DNA of 49,424 nt from Rickettsiales bacterium (lineage in GTDB: Bacteria > Pseudomonadota > Alphaproteobacteria > Rickettsiales > UBA3002): contig JANQJY010000096.1 of the NCBI GenBank assembly GCA_028281385.1, positions 1-49,424 of the forward strand. The letters are read 5' to 3'. Positions 46,601 to 49,424 of this stretch are shown piece after piece (the first letter of the stretch is position 1; each line of letters starts with the position of its first letter). The position numbers were made by a program, and so were the translations under genes. The notes beneath the pieces are model-generated. The model worked only from the letters and a program-made list of their open reading frames with translations. It was not told the origin of the DNA and ran no database searches.

Positions 46601-47221
46601 ATGGTAGATATCAACATGTCAGCAGTCGGTGAAGCATATGATGGGGAACAGGCGGAGGTGTCGCAGCGTGTCAGCGGCTTGTCGCAGCCGATTGTGCTGA
46701 TTGGTCTGATGGGTGCGGGAAAGACCACCGTCGGCCGCCGACTGGCGCATCTGTTAAAGCGTGATTTCGTTGATTCCGATGTCGAAATCGAACAAGCGGC
46801 CGGATGCAGTATTTCGGACATATTCGCCATTCATGGGGAGTCCATTTTTCGCGACCTGGAGCAACGGGTGATTCATCGTCTGCTCGAAGAGAACAAACAA
46901 CTGGTACTGGCGACCGGTGGCGGCGCATGGATGCAGCCGGCATTGCGCGAGGAAATTAATGACAAGGCGCTGTCTGTCTGGTTGCGGGCGGAACTGCCGG
47001 TTCTGCTCGACAGAGTGTCGCGTCGCAATCACCGGCCATTGCTTGAACAGGGCGATAAAAAAGCGATTCTGCAGAAATTAATGGATGAACGTTATCCGAT
47101 TTATGCTAAAGCCAAGCTGGTGGTCGACAGTGACGATGGTGTGCATGAACTGGTGGTGCGCAACATTATTGCCGCGATGCAAGACTATATGAAAGACACG
47201 ATGCAGGACACAAGGGGGTAG
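46601..47221 (+). CDS. aroK: shikimate kinase
   Basis: LIGLMGAGKTTVGRRLAHLLKRDFVDSDVEIE, FRDLEQRVIHRLL, LATGGGAWM, SRRNHRPLL. Confidence 0.93.
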   Translation: MVDINMSAVGEAYDGEQAEVSQRVSGLSQPIVLIGLMGAGKTTVGRRLAHLLKRDFVDSDVEIEQAAGCSISDIFAIHGESIFRDLEQRVIHRLLEENKQLVLATGGGAWMQPALREEINDKALSVWLRAELPVLLDRVSRRNHRPLLEQGDKKAILQKLMDERYPIYAKAKLVVDSDDGVHELVVRNIIAAMQDYMKDTMQDTRG

Positions 47222-47230
47222 ACAGACATA

Positions 47231-48340
47231 ATGCAGGAAGGGATCGAACATCTGAGCGTATCGCTGGGAGAGCGCTCCTATGACATTATTATCGGTGAGG
47301 GGGTACTGGAGCAGGTCGGCAGCTATATGGCGCAGGTGCTGCATCACCCGCGGGTGATTGTCGTGACCGATGACAATGTTGCCGCCCATTATCAGGGTCC
47401 GATGAAAAATGCGCTGGATTTTCATGCCATCGAGCATGACTGGGTGACGATTCCTCCGGGAGAGGGGAGTAAGTCCTTTTCAACGCTGGAGTCGGTATGT
47501 AATCAGATATTAGAGTATCGTCCCGATCGCAAAACCATGCTGGTTGCGCTGGGAGGTGGTGTCGTCGGTGATCTGACCGGCTTTGCCGCCAGTATCATTC
47601 TGCGTGGGATCGATTATGTTCAGATTCCGACCACCCTGCTGTCGCAGGTTGACAGTTCAGTCGGTGGTAAGACCGGTATCAACGCCAAAACCGGAAAAAA
47701 CATGGTCGGCAGTTTCCATCAGCCCCGCCGTGTGTTGATTGATACGAGAACGTTGCAGACTTTGTCCGCCCGCGACGTACGTGCCGGCTATGCGGAGGTG
47801 GTGAAATACGGGCTGATCAAGGATGAAGACTTTTTCCATTGGCTGGAAGGGCATCGCAATGATGTGATGGCGCTGAAAAGCTATGCGCTGCTGCATGCGA
47901 TTAAGACCAGTTGCGAAGCCAAGGCGGAAATTGTTGCGCGCGATGAACATGAAACGGGCCTGCGTATGGTATTGAATCTCGGCCATACCTTTGGCCATGC
48001 GCTGGAAGCGGAAACCGGGTTCAGTGATACGCTACTGCATGGCGAAGCGGTAGCGTTGGGGATTGTCATGGCCTGCCGCCTATCGACCAAGCTGGGGATG
48101 CTCGAAGAAGATACCGGAAATCGGGTGGAACGCCATTTAAAACAGATCAAACTGCCGGTATCGCTGAAGGATATTACGCATGAATGGGATGTTGATTCCA
48201 TTTGCGACCATCTGGCGTCGGATAAGAAAGTCGAAAATGGCAGCCTGACCTTCATTCTGCTGCAGGCTGTGGGTCGGCCGGTATTTGTCCGTGATGTCGA
48301 GATGGATATGGTCAGGGAAGTCATACAAGAATTTATGTAA
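47231..48340 (+). CDS. aroB: 3-dehydroquinate synthase
   Basis: VALGGGVVGDLTGFAASIILRGIDYVQIPTTLLSQVDSSVGGKTGIN, LNLGHTFGHALEAE, LLHGEAVALG. Confidence 0.96.
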   Translation: MQEGIEHLSVSLGERSYDIIIGEGVLEQVGSYMAQVLHHPRVIVVTDDNVAAHYQGPMKNALDFHAIEHDWVTIPPGEGSKSFSTLESVCNQILEYRPDRKTMLVALGGGVVGDLTGFAASIILRGIDYVQIPTTLLSQVDSSVGGKTGINAKTGKNMVGSFHQPRRVLIDTRTLQTLSARDVRAGYAEVVKYGLIKDEDFFHWLEGHRNDVMALKSYALLHAIKTSCEAKAEIVARDEHETGLRMVLNLGHTFGHALEAETGFSDTLLHGEAVALGIVMACRLSTKLGMLEEDTGNRVERHLKQIKLPVSLKDITHEWDVDSICDHLASDKKVENGSLTFILLQAVGRPVFVRDVEMDMVREVIQEFM

Positions 48341-49424
48341 TGGAAGGCGCCTTACTCGCATATTTGCTGATCATTGTTGTGCTGATCCTGTTTTCCGGTT
48401 TTTTCTCCGGATCCGAGACGGCACTGACCGCGATTTCCAGGGCCAGATTATATACGCTTCTGCAGGATGAGCATTCCGGCGCGAAACGTGTTGTCAAACT
48501 GCGTGAAAACAAGGAAGCGCTGATCGGCACCATCCTGCTGGGCAATAACATGGTGAATATTGCCGCCGCCTCGCTGGCAACGACGCTGGCGGTGAAGCAT
48601 TTCGGCGAGGAGTATGGCCCGATTTATGCGACGATTGTAATGACGCTGGTGGTGCTGGTTTTTGCCGAAGTGCTGCCCAAGACCGTGGCGATCAACCATG
48701 CTGAGCGTGTGTCATTGCTGGTATCGCGGCCGCTTTCTTTCTTCGTGCGGATTTTTGCTCCCGTCACCCATATCGTCCAGAGCTTCATCAACGGCGTGCT
48801 GAATATGGTGGGGATCGATCACAGTAAAAACACATCGCTGATTTCAGCGACTGACGTGATCCGCGGTACGATCGAAATGCACCATAGCGAAGGTGAAATG
48901 GAAAAGGAAGACAAGGATATGCTCGGTGGCATTCTCGATCTGGGCGAGCGTGAAATCGATGAGGTAATGATTCACCGCACCAATGTCTATTCGATCAACC
49001 TGGCCGACGAACCGGGTGAGATTGTCGATCAGGCCGTCAGCTCGGTTCATAGCCGGATTCCGCTGTGGAAGGATGATCCGGATAATATTGTCGGTGTGCT
49101 GCATGTGAAGGATGTACTGAAACTGGTGATGAGCCGGAAAACCGGCATTACGCGTGAGATGATTCGCCGCATCGCCAGCAAACCCTGGTTTGTGCCCGAA
49201 ACAACCCTGCTTGATGACCAGTTGCTGGCCTTTCGCAGGGAGCGTAAACATTTCTGCTGCGTGGTCGATGAATATGGCGCCTGGCAGGGGATTGTCACGC
49301 TGGAAGATATTATCGAGGAAATCGTCGGTGATATCGATGATGAGCATGATACGCTGCGCATTGGCGATATCATGCCGTTTGGCGACGGCTATCGTGTTTC
49401 GGGCCAGGTGACGATCCGTGATAT
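48340..49424 (+). CDS. HlyC/CorC (CNNM plus CBS) family transporter, truncated by window end
   Basis: Frame from ATG 48340 (TAATG overlap with aroB): MEGALLAYLLIIVVLILFSGFFSGSETALTAISRARLY...; CBS-like VVDEYGAWQGIVTLEDIIEEIVGDI. Confidence 0.92.
   Translation, partial: MEGALLAYLLIIVVLILFSGFFSGSETALTAISRARLYTLLQDEHSGAKRVVKLRENKEALIGTILLGNNMVNIAAASLATTLAVKHFGEEYGPIYATIVMTLVVLVFAEVLPKTVAINHAERVSLLVSRPLSFFVRIFAPVTHIVQSFINGVLNMVGIDHSKNTSLISATDVIRGTIEMHHSEGEMEKEDKDMLGGILDLGEREIDEVMIHRTNVYSINLADEPGEIVDQAVSSVHSRIPLWKDDPDNIVGVLHVKDVLKLVMSRKTGITREMIRRIASKPWFVPETTLLDDQLLAFRRERKHFCCVVDEYGAWQGIVTLEDIIEEIVGDIDDEHDTLRIGDIMPFGDGYRVSGQVTIRD

Overview
Alphaproteobacterial-type chromosomal window. Most of it is housekeeping: pdxH, a DsbD-like gene, rdgB, rph, grpE, ftsX/ftsE, plsC, hpt, lysA-lptM-argH, class I lysK, a tryptophanase-family lyase, efp, an IMPase, an ABC exporter, xerD, aroK-aroB and a CNNM/CorC gene. 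An accessory island at about 22.3-32.5 kb carries three RTX (T1SS-type) ORFs and decayed gene fragments, and ends at tRNA-Ser(TGA). The main points to follow up are: (i) a full-length class II ribonucleotide reductase (NrdJ) paralog whose radical-site, N-terminal redox and phosphate-loop motifs all appear to be replaced (38070-41282); (ii) a compact cassette of a 160-aa possible immunity/inhibitor protein, a lysozyme-like domain fused to RTX, and an overlapping 39-aa membrane peptide (26415-27903); (iii) a ~75-aa module repeated four times across the three RTX ORFs; (iv) a 1183-aa RTX protein with an HExxH domain and a five-fold DxDxDG-type repeat array; (v) a 272-bp MITE-like element with perfect 31-bp terminal inverted repeats bounded by TA; (vi) a 242-bp multi-hairpin intergenic repeat next to a split ftsE/ftsX locus; and (vii) a 20-bp duplication of the tRNA-Ser 5' end. 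All calls come from reading the sequence and recalling protein families. No database search was run.
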